A DNA stretch of 48,617 nucleotides from NCBI GenBank assembly GCA_964475945.1, contig CAYYYF010000009.1:1-48617 (forward strand), read 5' to 3'. A program made the translations under genes and the position numbers. Under the pieces are notes generated by a model. That model worked only from the letters and a program-made list of their open reading frames with translations. It made no database searches and was not told the DNA's origin. Of the stretch, positions 41,482 to 48,617 are shown piece after piece. This stretch comes from JBBIQH01 sp964475945. Its GTDB lineage: Archaea > Thermoproteota > Nitrososphaeria > Nitrososphaerales > Nitrosocaldaceae. Within the stretch, counting starts at the first letter, position 1. Every line of letters starts with the position of its first letter.

Positions 41482-41868
41482 ATGTCTTGGCTATACCCTG
41501 TGATACCATTGATAGCTACTGCCTTGCTGGTAACATCACTGATAGTGTATCAGGGAGGATATGAGGAGAGGCAAGACCTTGAGGATGTAAAGGCTTCTAT
41601 GCCAGAGGATATGGGTTATGTAATAGTAAAGGTAACGGAGAGGGATCATGATGGGCTCATGCTTCCTATACTTGAGCCTAAGGATTTGGAGCTATGGCAT
41701 CCATTCAATACATACATAATATTTGTGAATGAGTTAGGTTATGAGGTTAAGGTTACCATGAGGTATATGACTCATTCAGCATACCAGTTGATGGAGCAGT
41801 TGGTAAGTATGTTGAGATCACATATTATAAGATGGATCAAGATATCCGTAAGGGAGAGGTTAGAATGA
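41482..41868 (+). CDS. Hypothetical membrane-anchored protein
   Basis: The 128-aa protein is not recognised. An N-terminal helix (YPVIPLIATALLVTSLIVY) should anchor it, followed by an acidic linker and a small domain with YVIVKVTERDHDGLMLPIL and NELGYEVKVTMRYMT. A C-terminal amphipathic helix (QLMEQLVSMLRSHIIRW) completes it. It begins 40 bases after the tRNA gene. The next gene starts inside its stop codon (ATGA), so the two are translationally coupled and likely functionally linked. Confidence 0.6.
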   Translation: MSWLYPVIPLIATALLVTSLIVYQGGYEERQDLEDVKASMPEDMGYVIVKVTERDHDGLMLPILEPKDLELWHPFNTYIIFVNELGYEVKVTMRYMTHSAYQLMEQLVSMLRSHIIRWIKISVRERLE

Positions 41869-42215
41869 GTTACCATGTAACTCCTAATCTAAATGGCAAG
41901 ATAATTATCAATATAGCTCCATTATGTATGGATAAAGAGCAGGCAAAGATGCTATTTGGGCTTGTATGGGTAGAGGTTAGATTCCCCAAGTATCTGCCGG
42001 AAGGGTATGAGTGCACAGAATACTTATTAAATACCATTGCTGCTTCATACTACTCAAATGAGCAGATTAGAAGTGATGAAGAGTATGTACCAAAGTGCCC
42101 TAATAGTGGATTGATTAGGGATAATGGAGGCTTGATAGTAAAGGTTAGCAGAGAACTATTGCATAATATAAATGGTTATCTTGAGGAGAGGTATGAGTAT
42201 ATGAAGAGTATATGA
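41865..42215 (+). CDS. Hypothetical protein, middle gene of a coupled trio
   Basis: From the ATG at 41865, which overlaps the previous stop as ATGA, this encodes 116 residues with no signal or membrane helix. Segments include YHVTPNLNGKIIINIAPLCM and WVEVRFPKYLPEGYECTEYL. Two Cys (APLCM, VPKCPN) might be structural. No domain is recognised. The frame is open from 41832, but that part overlaps the preceding gene. The next small gene overlaps its stop in the same ATGA manner. Confidence 0.55.
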   Translation: MSYHVTPNLNGKIIINIAPLCMDKEQAKMLFGLVWVEVRFPKYLPEGYECTEYLLNTIAASYYSNEQIRSDEEYVPKCPNSGLIRDNGGLIVKVSRELLHNINGYLEERYEYMKSI

Positions 42216-42394
42216 AGGCAAACAACTACCCTAATGTTATACTACTTGCTGATAGGAGGATGATAGGTTATACTGAAGTTGGTTTAGGTCTAGATTACAA
42301 TGTTGTTAAGGTGTACCATGATGGCAATATGTATAGCGTAGAGGGTAGATTGCCCATGGATGAGTTGATAAGTATAGCATCATCTTTAGAGTAA
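42212..42394 (+). CDS. Hypothetical 60-aa protein, end of the trio
   Basis: This short protein starts in an ATGA overlap with the preceding gene. It reads MKANNYPNVILLADRRMIG and continues with YNVVKVYHDGNMYSVEGRLP before a short helix. It looks like a small beta sheet with a terminal helix. The function is unknown; tight coupling with the two upstream genes is the only clue. Confidence 0.5.
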   Translation: MKANNYPNVILLADRRMIGYTEVGLGLDYNVVKVYHDGNMYSVEGRLPMDELISIASSLE

Positions 42395-42474
42395 ATACGA
42401 TTAACATAAATTAAGCATATCATCAAATAATCTTAGCCTAGAATAGATTTAAGGGAGGTAGCCTTACCTGCCTT

Positions 42475-43311
42475 ATGTATAGCATGCTTGATGGTATCCT
42501 TAAAGGTTACATAGAGCAAGGATACTCCTTAGCACTGATAGGTTGTAGGGCAAGGGGTACCCCTTTTGATGTATGTGAGTATAACATACTTGCATATAGC
42601 AAGGATTTGAGAGATAGTACTAATAATATCCTGTATAATGCTCAACTTCCAATCAAGGTTCACATGCTAAGCAACTCTGATAGCATAGTCAAGAAGGCAA
42701 TGCTTATGAATGGTATGAAGATAATCCATGACCCTAATATGCAGTTATCTACATTAGCAAAGGTTCTACCCTATAATAATGCTATTACATACTACATTAG
42801 AGATAGGCTTGTAGAATCACTACTCTATCTGAGCAAGACAGTAAACTTCAATGATATGCTAGCATCACTATGGCTTAGGATAGCGACTACATACTACATA
42901 GAGGCTTGTATTGCTATGCATGGTATGATTATAATGCCAGCACATATGCTAAAGCAGTTAAGATCATGCAGCAGCAAGGACTTTAATATAATAGTGGAGG
43001 CATCTGGTGTAGAGCATTCAAGTAGATCACTCTTGAGTATTATGAGTCAGGGGTTTATAGAGATGCTAAGGAATAATAGTCTCTACGATGCCATAGTAGA
43101 GAGTAAGGTGAATCATATGTATGTAAATGGGATGTATACTGACCTTTACATGTATATCATATATTTATGCAGGGATGTTATGAATGTTATAGATGATATA
43201 ACTATCTTAGGTAAGATAATGCATCTTAGTGGTGATGCAGTTAATGTAAAGAATATAGCATACAGCCTTATTGATTTATGCAAGGAGAGGCTAAAGGCTA
43301 TAGTAAAGTAA
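42475..43311 (+). CDS. Hypothetical protein with degenerate nucleotidyltransferase-like start
   Basis: The N-terminal ALIGCRARGTPFDVCEYNILAY resembles the Pol-beta nucleotidyltransferase G(S/G)RA.GT..D.D pattern, but the serine is Cys and the metal Asp pair is reduced to one Asp, so it is probably inactive or only a related fold. The remaining 200 residues are helical, with many Met and Tyr. The ATG at 42475 follows a GGAGGT by about 15 bases. Its end runs near the adenosine-specific kinase start, and the two may be co-transcribed. Confidence 0.5.
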   Translation: MYSMLDGILKGYIEQGYSLALIGCRARGTPFDVCEYNILAYSKDLRDSTNNILYNAQLPIKVHMLSNSDSIVKKAMLMNGMKIIHDPNMQLSTLAKVLPYNNAITYYIRDRLVESLLYLSKTVNFNDMLASLWLRIATTYYIEACIAMHGMIIMPAHMLKQLRSCSSKDFNIIVEASGVEHSSRSLLSIMSQGFIEMLRNNSLYDAIVESKVNHMYVNGMYTDLYMYIIYLCRDVMNVIDDITILGKIMHLSGDAVNVKNIAYSLIDLCKERLKAIVK

Positions 43312-43337
43312 ATAACAACATCATACATACCATTCAT

Positions 43338-43817
43338 ATGCAGATAACAGCAGTTGATATAAAGCCAGAAGGGATAAATGTAATAATAGGACAGGCACAC
43401 TTCATAAAGACAGTAGAGGATATATATGAGGCATTAACAAGTGCTAGTCCAACCATAAGGTTTGGTATAGCATTCTGCGAGGCTAGTGGTAAGGCACTAA
43501 TAAGGTATGATGGTAATGATCAAGATTTGGTGAGCAAGGCTATAGAGTATGCTAAACTCATATCTGCAGGTCATGTATTTGTTATAACGTTAAGGGACTC
43601 ATATCCTATAAATGTGCTCAATAGGATAAAGGGGATAGATGAGGTAGTTAACATATACTGTGCTACAGCAAACCCCATAGAGGTTATAATGGCAGAGACG
43701 GAACAGGGTAGAGGTATACTAGGCATAGTGGATGGGGTTAAGAGCAAAGGAGTTGAGCAGGATGAGGATAAGAAGGAGAGGTATGAGCTTCTACGTAGGC
43801 TAGGGTATAAGAGGTAG
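43338..43817 (+). CDS. Adenosine-specific kinase-like protein (COG1839)
   Basis: This small protein family is annotated as adenosine-specific kinase. Visible signatures are GQAHFIKTVEDIYEALTSA, FGIAFCEASGKALIRYDG, AKLISAGHVFVITLRDSYPI and CATANPIEVI, then GRGILGIVDG. From ATG 43338 it is 159 aa, normal for the family; the frame is open from 43278 but that part overlaps the preceding gene. The tail KSKGVEQDEDKKERYELLRRLGYKR is typical. A role in purine salvage is established for some archaeal members only. Confidence 0.85.
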   Translation: MQITAVDIKPEGINVIIGQAHFIKTVEDIYEALTSASPTIRFGIAFCEASGKALIRYDGNDQDLVSKAIEYAKLISAGHVFVITLRDSYPINVLNRIKGIDEVVNIYCATANPIEVIMAETEQGRGILGIVDGVKSKGVEQDEDKKERYELLRRLGYKR

Positions 43818-43818
43818 G

Positions 43819-43827
43819 TTTTTATCA
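43819..43827 (+). promoter_or_regulatory. TATA element of the peroxiredoxin gene
   Basis: TTTTTATCA is centred about 25 bases before the ATG at 43848, the expected archaeal spacing for a leaderless mRNA. Confidence 0.5.
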
Positions 43828-43847
43828 CATGTATATAATAAATTAAT

Positions 43848-44291
43848 ATGCTCAAGGTAGGTGATAAGGCACCAGAGTTTAACGCAGAGTCAACGCATGG
43901 AGAGATAACCTTAAGCAAGTATAGAGGTAAGAATCTTGTTATCTACTTCTATGTTAAGGATATGACCCCTGGGTGCACTACCCAATCTATAGGCATGAAG
44001 GAGTCTATAGATGCTATAAGGGCACTCAATGCAGAGGTTATAGGGGTAAGTAGTGATAGCCTTGAGATGCATAAGAGGTTCCTTGAGAGGTATAACCTTA
44101 ACTTCCCATTGGTTTCAGATACGGATAATAAGATAAGTAAGGCATATGGGGTATACAATGAGGAGAGGAATAGGGCAAGAAGGGTTACATTCATAATAGA
44201 TAAGAATGGTATTATAAGGCATATAATTGAGAGGGTTAATGTTGAGACCCATGCACAGGATGTTATTAACATACTGAAGCAGTTAGACTAA
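43848..44291 (+). CDS. bcp: Peroxiredoxin, BCP/PrxQ-like, 1-Cys
   Basis: This thiol peroxidase reduces hydrogen and organic peroxides. The peroxidatic Cys is C43 in DMTPGCTTQ. The BCP resolving Cys usually five residues on is absent (TTQSIGM), and no other Cys exists in the 147-aa protein, so it works as a 1-Cys enzyme needing an external thiol. The family Glu after TPGCT is Gln here. Other motifs are normal: FYVKDMTPG, GVSSDSLEMHKRF and RRVTFIIDKNG. A TATA element suggests independent transcription. Confidence 0.92.
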   Translation: MLKVGDKAPEFNAESTHGEITLSKYRGKNLVIYFYVKDMTPGCTTQSIGMKESIDAIRALNAEVIGVSSDSLEMHKRFLERYNLNFPLVSDTDNKISKAYGVYNEERNRARRVTFIIDKNGIIRHIIERVNVETHAQDVINILKQLD

Positions 44292-44318
44292 ATAGGGTTA
44301 ACTTTAATACCATTGCTT

Positions 44319-45608
44319 ATGAGCCTTAATGCGCTTATAATAGGCTCTGGTGCAAGGGAGCATGCACTAGGCTTCTTCATATCCAAGTATGTAGACAAGG
44401 TATTCTTTGCAAGGGGTAATGCTGGGACACTACTAGATGGCTTTGAGAACCTCCCAATAGAAGTTAATAAGGGTAACTATGAGAGGCTTGCAGATTTTGC
44501 ATTGGAGCATGACTGTGTAACCATAGTAGGGCCTGAGGAGCCACTTGCACAAGGCATAGTTGATGTATTTAATGCAAAGGGTGCAAGAATACTTGGACCA
44601 ACAGCAAGTGCAGCAAGGCTTGAGAGTAGCAAGGTATATGCAAAGGAGTTCATGTCTAGACATGGGATACCTACCCCTCGCTTTAAGGTATTCGATGATG
44701 TTAACAAAGCCAAGGATTATATCGCTAATACTGATGGTGATGTGGTTGTAAAGGCAGATGGGCTTGCATATGGCAAGGGTGCAATAGTATGCAGTAGCAA
44801 GGAAGAGGCGTATGCTGCAGTGGATAGGATAATGGTGGCAAGGGAGTTTGGATCCGCTGGAGATAAGGTGGTTATAGAGGAGAGGTTATATGGAGAGGAA
44901 GCATCATTCATATGTCTATGCGATGGTAAGACTGCAATGCCACTTGCAACAAGTAGGGATCATAAGAGGTTATATGATAACGATGAGGGACCTAACACTG
45001 GTGGTATGGGTGCATATTCACCAAATATGCTTATAGATGGTAATGAGAGATTATACAGGCAGATACTAGAGATAATGGAGAGGAGCATATATGGACTAAG
45101 GAGTGAGGGCATAGAATTCAGGGGCTTCCTATACGCTGGGCTTATGATCTCAGATGGTAAGCCTTATGTACTTGAGTTCAATGTAAGGCTAGGCGATCCA
45201 GAGTGTCAAGTAATACTCCCTAGGCTAGAGTCAAACCTGTTGGATTATGTTAACTATGCAATAGATGGTAGATTAGAACAGGCAGAGCAGTTAAGATGGA
45301 GTTATAAGCATGCAGTATGCATAGTACTTGCATCAAAAGGCTACCCATACAGTTATGAGAAGGGCAAGGTTATAACAGGAGTTAAGAAGAATAGAAGTAG
45401 CGATCTATTCATATTCCATGCTGGTAGTGCATTCAATGAGCAAGGGCAGATAGTAACCAATGGAGGCAGGGTATTAAGTATAGTTGCATTAGCAGATAAC
45501 ATAAAGGATGCTGTAGAGAAGGCTTACAAGCATGCTAGTAATATATACTGGGATGGTATGCATTACAGGAGGGATATAGGGAGGAGCGCATTGTATATGC
45601 AAGAATGA
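44319..45608 (+). CDS. purD: Phosphoribosylamine-glycine ligase PurD
   Basis: GAR synthetase is the second step of purine synthesis, joining glycine to phosphoribosylamine with ATP. The protein shows LIIGSGAREHALG at the start, TIVGPEEPLAQGIVDVF, the ATP-grasp part KADGLAYGKGAIV, TSRDHKRLYDNDEGPNTGGM and EFNVRLGDPECQVILPRL, all diagnostic. From ATG 44319 it is 429 aa; a TTG two codons earlier is in frame. Other purine genes are not here, although purU and the adenosine-related kinase are C1/purine-linked neighbours in the window. Confidence 0.95.
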   Translation: MSLNALIIGSGAREHALGFFISKYVDKVFFARGNAGTLLDGFENLPIEVNKGNYERLADFALEHDCVTIVGPEEPLAQGIVDVFNAKGARILGPTASAARLESSKVYAKEFMSRHGIPTPRFKVFDDVNKAKDYIANTDGDVVVKADGLAYGKGAIVCSSKEEAYAAVDRIMVAREFGSAGDKVVIEERLYGEEASFICLCDGKTAMPLATSRDHKRLYDNDEGPNTGGMGAYSPNMLIDGNERLYRQILEIMERSIYGLRSEGIEFRGFLYAGLMISDGKPYVLEFNVRLGDPECQVILPRLESNLLDYVNYAIDGRLEQAEQLRWSYKHAVCIVLASKGYPYSYEKGKVITGVKKNRSSDLFIFHAGSAFNEQGQIVTNGGRVLSIVALADNIKDAVEKAYKHASNIYWDGMHYRRDIGRSALYMQE

Positions 45609-45642
45609 TTAATATTTAGAGGTAGAGTAATTCTAATGTTGT

Positions 45643-45975
45643 ATGTATGAACTTAACATAGGAGGCAGTGAGTGGATAATCCTAATACTACTATTCTTGA
45701 TACTTGTAGTTGGTAGCAAGCATCTACCAGAGTTAGGGAGAAGCCTAGGTAAGGCATTTGGGGAGTATGAGAGGGCTAAGTCAAGTGTAAGGAGGGAGAT
45801 TGAGAGGCTTAACAGCAGTAGTAGCATAGGCCCTATAATACCAATAGATGGTCCAGTGAACAGTGAGAGGGAGAAGTTAGATATAGTAGCTAGATCATTA
45901 GGTATAGATCCTAAGGGCAAGGATGATGATGAGTTGAAGAGATTGATAATGGATAGGCTTGGTAGAGATACGTAA
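45643..45975 (+). CDS. tatA: Twin-arginine translocase TatA/TatB-like protein
   Basis: A short N-terminal membrane helix (SEWIILILLFLILVVGS) is followed by the TatA hinge and amphipathic helix KHLPELGRSLGKAFGEYERA. The FG-like hinge is VVGSKHLPEL and the LPELGRSLGKA stretch is the family hallmark. The C-terminal part is charged and variable. The Tat pathway exports folded proteins; TatC is not in this window. The start ATG at 45643 is 34 bases after purD. Confidence 0.88.
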   Translation: MYELNIGGSEWIILILLFLILVVGSKHLPELGRSLGKAFGEYERAKSSVRREIERLNSSSSIGPIIPIDGPVNSEREKLDIVARSLGIDPKGKDDDELKRLIMDRLGRDT

Positions 45976-46033
45976 TTTACATTATTATAATAATAGTTGC
46001 ATTTATACACCCTTAACCCTCCCATAAGCAAAA

Positions 46034-46043
46034 TTTATTTATA
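46034..46043 (+). promoter_or_regulatory. TATA element of gdhA
   Basis: TTTATTTATA is centred about 25 bases before the ATG at 46064. This favours that ATG over the in-frame ATG at 46055. Confidence 0.55.
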
Positions 46044-46063
46044 ACTTTACTTAGATGATCTGC

Positions 46064-47311
46064 ATGCAAGCACTTAATCCATGGGAGAATGCACTCAAGC
46101 AACTAGATGCTGCAGCAAGGCTATTGCACCTAGATGAGGGTATACATGAGGTGCTAAGGGTACCAAAGAGGGTATTAACGGTATCAATACCTGTAAGGAT
46201 GGATGATGGTAGCGTTAAGGTATTCATAGGGCATAGAGTACAGCACAATGATGCAAGGGGACCATTCAAGGGTGGTATAAGGTATCACCCAGCAGTAACA
46301 CTTGATGAGGTTAAGGCACTTGCCATGTGGATGACATGGAAGTGCGCAGTAGTAGATGTACCATTTGGTGGGGGTAAGGGAGGTATAGTATGCGACCCTA
46401 AGAGCATGAGCATACAAGAGTTGGAGAGGTTGACTAGGAGGTATGCATATATGATCTCAGATATAATAGGCCCTTATGTAGATATACCTGCGCCAGATGT
46501 ATATACAGGTTCTAGGGAGATGGCTTGGTTCATGGATACATACAGTGCATTAAAGGGCAGCATAACCCCTAGTATAATAACAGGGAAGCCTATAAACATA
46601 GGTGGCTCACAAGGTAGAACTGAGGCTACTGGTCTAGGCACAGCCATATGCGTTAGGGAAGCAGCAAAGAAGATGAATATTAATATAAATGGGGCTAGGG
46701 TTGCTATACAAGGCTTCGGTAACGCTGGAACATATACTGCAAGGTTCCTTAAGGCTATGAAGGCTAGTATAGTTGCTGTAAGCGACTCAAAGGGAGGAGT
46801 ATACAACCCAGATGGGCTTGATGTTGATGTATTAATAGAGTATAAGCAGAGGAGTGGTGCAGTTAAAGGGTTCCCTAACAGCAAGGAGATAAGCAACAAG
46901 GAGTTGCTTGAGTTGGAATGTGATATACTCGTGCCAGCAGCATATGAGAACCAGATAACAGCAGAGAATGCTAACAATGTTAAAGCAAAGGTTATAGCAG
47001 AGGCTGCCAATGGTCCAACAACACCTGAGGCGGATGAGATACTAGCAAAGAAGGGTAAGTTGGTAGTGCCAGATATACTTGCAAATGCAGGAGGGGTAAC
47101 TGTAAGCTACTTTGAGTGGGTGCAGAACCTTACAAGGGATTACTGGAGCTATGAGAAGGTTACAGGTATGCTTGAGGATAAGATGGTAAAGGCATTCAAT
47201 AGTGTATACAAGACTGCCGAGGAGTATAAGGTTGATATGCGTAATGGTAGCATGATATTAGCAGTAAGCAGGGTTGTTGATGCTATAAAGAGCAGGGGTA
47301 TATGGCCATAG
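46064..47311 (+). CDS. gdhA: Glutamate dehydrogenase
   Basis: The enzyme interconverts 2-oxoglutarate plus ammonium and glutamate with NAD(P)H, a main ammonia-assimilation route in these archaea. The 415-aa protein shows RGPFKGGIRYHP, the catalytic Lys in CAVVDVPFGGGKGGI, then IPAPDVYTGSREMAWFMD. The Rossmann segment VAIQGFGNAGTYTARFL and ANAGGVTVSYFEWVQNL close the pattern. The nucleotide loop (GxGNAG, followed by AVSDSKGG) does not by itself settle NAD versus NADP use. All catalytic residues are intact. Start 46064 is set by promoter spacing; 46055 would add three residues. Confidence 0.96.
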   Translation: MQALNPWENALKQLDAAARLLHLDEGIHEVLRVPKRVLTVSIPVRMDDGSVKVFIGHRVQHNDARGPFKGGIRYHPAVTLDEVKALAMWMTWKCAVVDVPFGGGKGGIVCDPKSMSIQELERLTRRYAYMISDIIGPYVDIPAPDVYTGSREMAWFMDTYSALKGSITPSIITGKPINIGGSQGRTEATGLGTAICVREAAKKMNININGARVAIQGFGNAGTYTARFLKAMKASIVAVSDSKGGVYNPDGLDVDVLIEYKQRSGAVKGFPNSKEISNKELLELECDILVPAAYENQITAENANNVKAKVIAEAANGPTTPEADEILAKKGKLVVPDILANAGGVTVSYFEWVQNLTRDYWSYEKVTGMLEDKMVKAFNSVYKTAEEYKVDMRNGSMILAVSRVVDAIKSRGIWP

Positions 47312-47397
47312 TTAGTAAATAATAATAATATTAGCAGTATAAGTTAAATTATTTTTGTTATATTATGCTGCTATTATGTTACTTTTATCTTACACTT

Positions 47398-47653
47398 ATG
47401 AATGTAATAGAGCTTAATGAGAATCATATATATATGGTTTACGATAATAGAATAAATAGAATACCTATGCAAGATCTGTTTCCTTGTTTTTATTGCGTTA
47501 CTGGGTTTATCTATAACTATTGGAAATTCAACATTTATGTATGGTGATCTTATCGCAGTTATAATTGAATTCATAATAATAGCTTTCATAGTATTTATTA
47601 CTTATAAACAACTCTCTAAATACAAGATAGTAGAGGATAAGACAAAAAAATAA
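47398..47653 (+). pseudogene. Possible broken small membrane protein
   Basis: One frame starts at ATG 47398 (MNVIELNENHIYMVYDNRIN) and runs on through hydrophilic residues. A second frame, open from 47456 to a TAA at 47651-47653, has a convincing two-helix membrane sequence, FLVFIALLGLSITIGNSTFM and LIAVIIEFIIIAFIVFITY, with a basic end KYKIVEDKTKK, but no ATG at its front. A +1 shift would join them. It may be a decayed small membrane protein gene or a frameshifted read. Confidence 0.35.
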
Positions 47654-47878
47654 TGTATATTAAAAAGTTGATAGACAATAATAATTAACGATACTCTGAG
47701 ATACGATGAATATATAGGTAGGATAGTAATATCCGACAAAGGGTAATCGATAAAGCTTCTATTACATTCTATTACATTAAAAATAATAAATAAAATAAAT
47801 AATCATATTTTATCCTATCTTAACAAGGAATTATTAATTGTATTGTTGAAATTTAATTAATATAACTGATCTTTGATA
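47654..47878. other. AT-rich intergenic stretch
   Basis: I see no gene. It has a direct repeat of TTCTATTACA near 47757-47776 and runs such as AAATAATAAATAAAATAAAT. Multiple T tracts could end transcripts arriving from either side. Confidence 0.45.
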
Positions 47879-48403
47879 TTATATGTTAATATCAAAGTCT
47901 AGATCACCAAAGTCTCCACCTGCATCACTACCCTCGCTACCCATATCACTACCTGGACTACCCTCTGGAACCTGTGTAGGCATGAACTCATTTACTGCTA
48001 GATTCATCATGTTAAGCATGGTCATCCACATCATTATATCTATTATACCCATGAATAACATAAGAGGTATCCAGCTCCTAAGGCTCATCGCTTCACTCTC
48101 AAACTCCTGTCTCTTACCTTGCTCAGCAAGAGTAACAAGCCTCTGCCATTTCTCCTCCAACTCATACCTCCTCTCCTCCAACTCCCTATAACCCCTTTCA
48201 GTTACACTCATCTCAACCTTCTTCCTTCCTAGCAACCCTTTCTTCTCCCTTCTCTCAACCAATCCTCTTAATATGAGCCTCTCGACTATCATTGCTACCT
48301 CAAACGCTGGTATACTTGTAGCCTTTGATATCTTCTCCTCCGTATTGTAACCTTTAAGGATTGCATTAAGAACCATAAGATCCTTAGGTTCCTCCTCAAC
48401 CAT
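47879..48403 (-). CDS. Winged-helix protein with C-terminal membrane segments
   Basis: From ATG 48403 (174 aa) the N-terminal 70 residues form a winged helix: LKGYNTEEKISKATSIPAFE, LILRGLVERREKKG, and VEMSVTERGYRELEERR. A charged coiled helix follows, then a hydrophobic part SWIPLMLFMGIIDIMMWMTM and an acidic Gly/Asp-rich tail. Proteins joining a MarR-like DNA-binding head to membrane helices occur in Nitrososphaeria, with no known function. An in-frame ATG at 48445 would add 14 mostly hydrophobic residues. The role could be a membrane-tethered regulator; this is inference. Confidence 0.65.
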   Translation of the reverse strand: MVEEEPKDLMVLNAILKGYNTEEKISKATSIPAFEVAMIVERLILRGLVERREKKGLLGRKKVEMSVTERGYRELEERRYELEEKWQRLVTLAEQGKRQEFESEAMSLRSWIPLMLFMGIIDIMMWMTMLNMMNLAVNEFMPTQVPEGSPGSDMGSEGSDAGGDFGDLDFDINI

Positions 48404-48533
48404 ATATACTATTAATACAAGTCTTACTAATAAGCCTTTATTCATAAAGTAGGGTATCTATGGCTATCAATTCAAGAGGATAAAATATATAATTAATTAA
48501 TTAATGCTAAAAGAAATAAAAAATAGTCTGGGT

Positions 48534-48616
48534 TTAACTTTGGTCTATTGATCTTGTTACCTTTATGGTATACTCCTGCTGTATAGCTTGCCCTCTAGTG
48601 CAAGCTTGTACATCTC
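48534..48616 (-). CDS. Partial gene running off the right edge
   Basis: An open minus-strand frame enters from the window edge and ends at a TAA at 48534-48536. It reads DVQACTRGQAIQQEY then TIKVTRSIDQS. Only about 26 residues are visible, too few to name. The 130 bases between this stop and the winged-helix gene are AT-rich with no gene. Confidence 0.35.
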   Translation of the reverse strand, partial: DVQACTRGQAIQQEYTIKVTRSIDQS

Positions 48617-48617
48617 T

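Noticed and set aside
1..48617. CRISPR array
   Set aside because: No set of evenly spaced direct repeats of 24-37 bases was seen; the short repeats found are coding or IS ends.

Overview
The window is archaeal and most likely from an ammonia-oxidizing-lineage thaumarchaeon (class Nitrososphaeria), with a thermophilic relative of Nitrosocaldus as my best guess. Support: MCM, a GINS subunit, RFC small subunit, Hel308, topoisomerase VI A/B, TFB, aIF1, aIF1A, aIF2beta, Sec61beta, SRP19, S8e and Taw1 all look archaeal. The ADP-forming acyl-CoA ligase, the chlorite-dismutase-like protein, DUF1802 and PEFPF-tailed exported proteins fit Nitrososphaeria. Codon choice favours ATA, AGG and AAG, the DNA is AT-rich, and TATA boxes often sit 25-27 bases before the start codon, so many mRNAs are probably leaderless. 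No amo genes or rRNA are present, so the genus is an inference.

Layout. Bases 1-277 hold a solo insertion-sequence end relic. 278-6055 is a replication island: gins51-mcm-hel308 read leftward and rfcS rightward from a shared AT-rich spacer. rdgB follows, then a decayed tnpB (6785-7700), taw1, a PQQ beta-propeller protein, a glutamine amidotransferase and the acyl-CoA ligase. 12980-18510 is a compact rightward information-processing run: aIF2beta, DUF424, aIF1A, Rio1, Dim2-like KH protein, Top6B, Top6A. 18561-21480 is an accessory patch: a membrane-anchored protein with a duplicated domain, a secreted metzincin protease broken by a +1 frameshift, a membrane-anchored Hsp20-fold protein, an ASCH protein and a small zinc-finger ORF that also looks frameshifted.

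21610-26389 holds purU, mscS-DUF432, and an overlapping Cld-like/DUF1802/aldo-keto reductase unit. 26474-30671 reads leftward: sufC, and a group S8e-SRP19-gar1-tfb preceded by scpA-scpB. A large orphan peptide-binding protein, a nuclease-fold protein, DUF2070, Sec61beta and a p27-type zinc protein follow, then aIF1, a CPBP protease and a dCTP deaminase/dUTPase-like gene. That last gene's 3' end is occupied by a tnpB-only IS605-family element (about 38435-39835).

The right part (39934-48617) contains several lineage-specific unknowns, a PepSY protein, a tRNA-Pro(CGG) whose T-loop carries an apparent 14-base intron, adenosine-specific kinase, peroxiredoxin, purD, a TatA-like protein, glutamate dehydrogenase, and a winged-helix membrane protein. 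The most noteworthy signals are the T-loop tRNA intron, two frameshifted small genes, a TnpB lacking the usual RuvC-II glutamate with a candidate omega-RNA, and two nucleotide-pool genes whose stop codons lie inside IS end hairpins. I found no CRISPR array and no obvious defence island.
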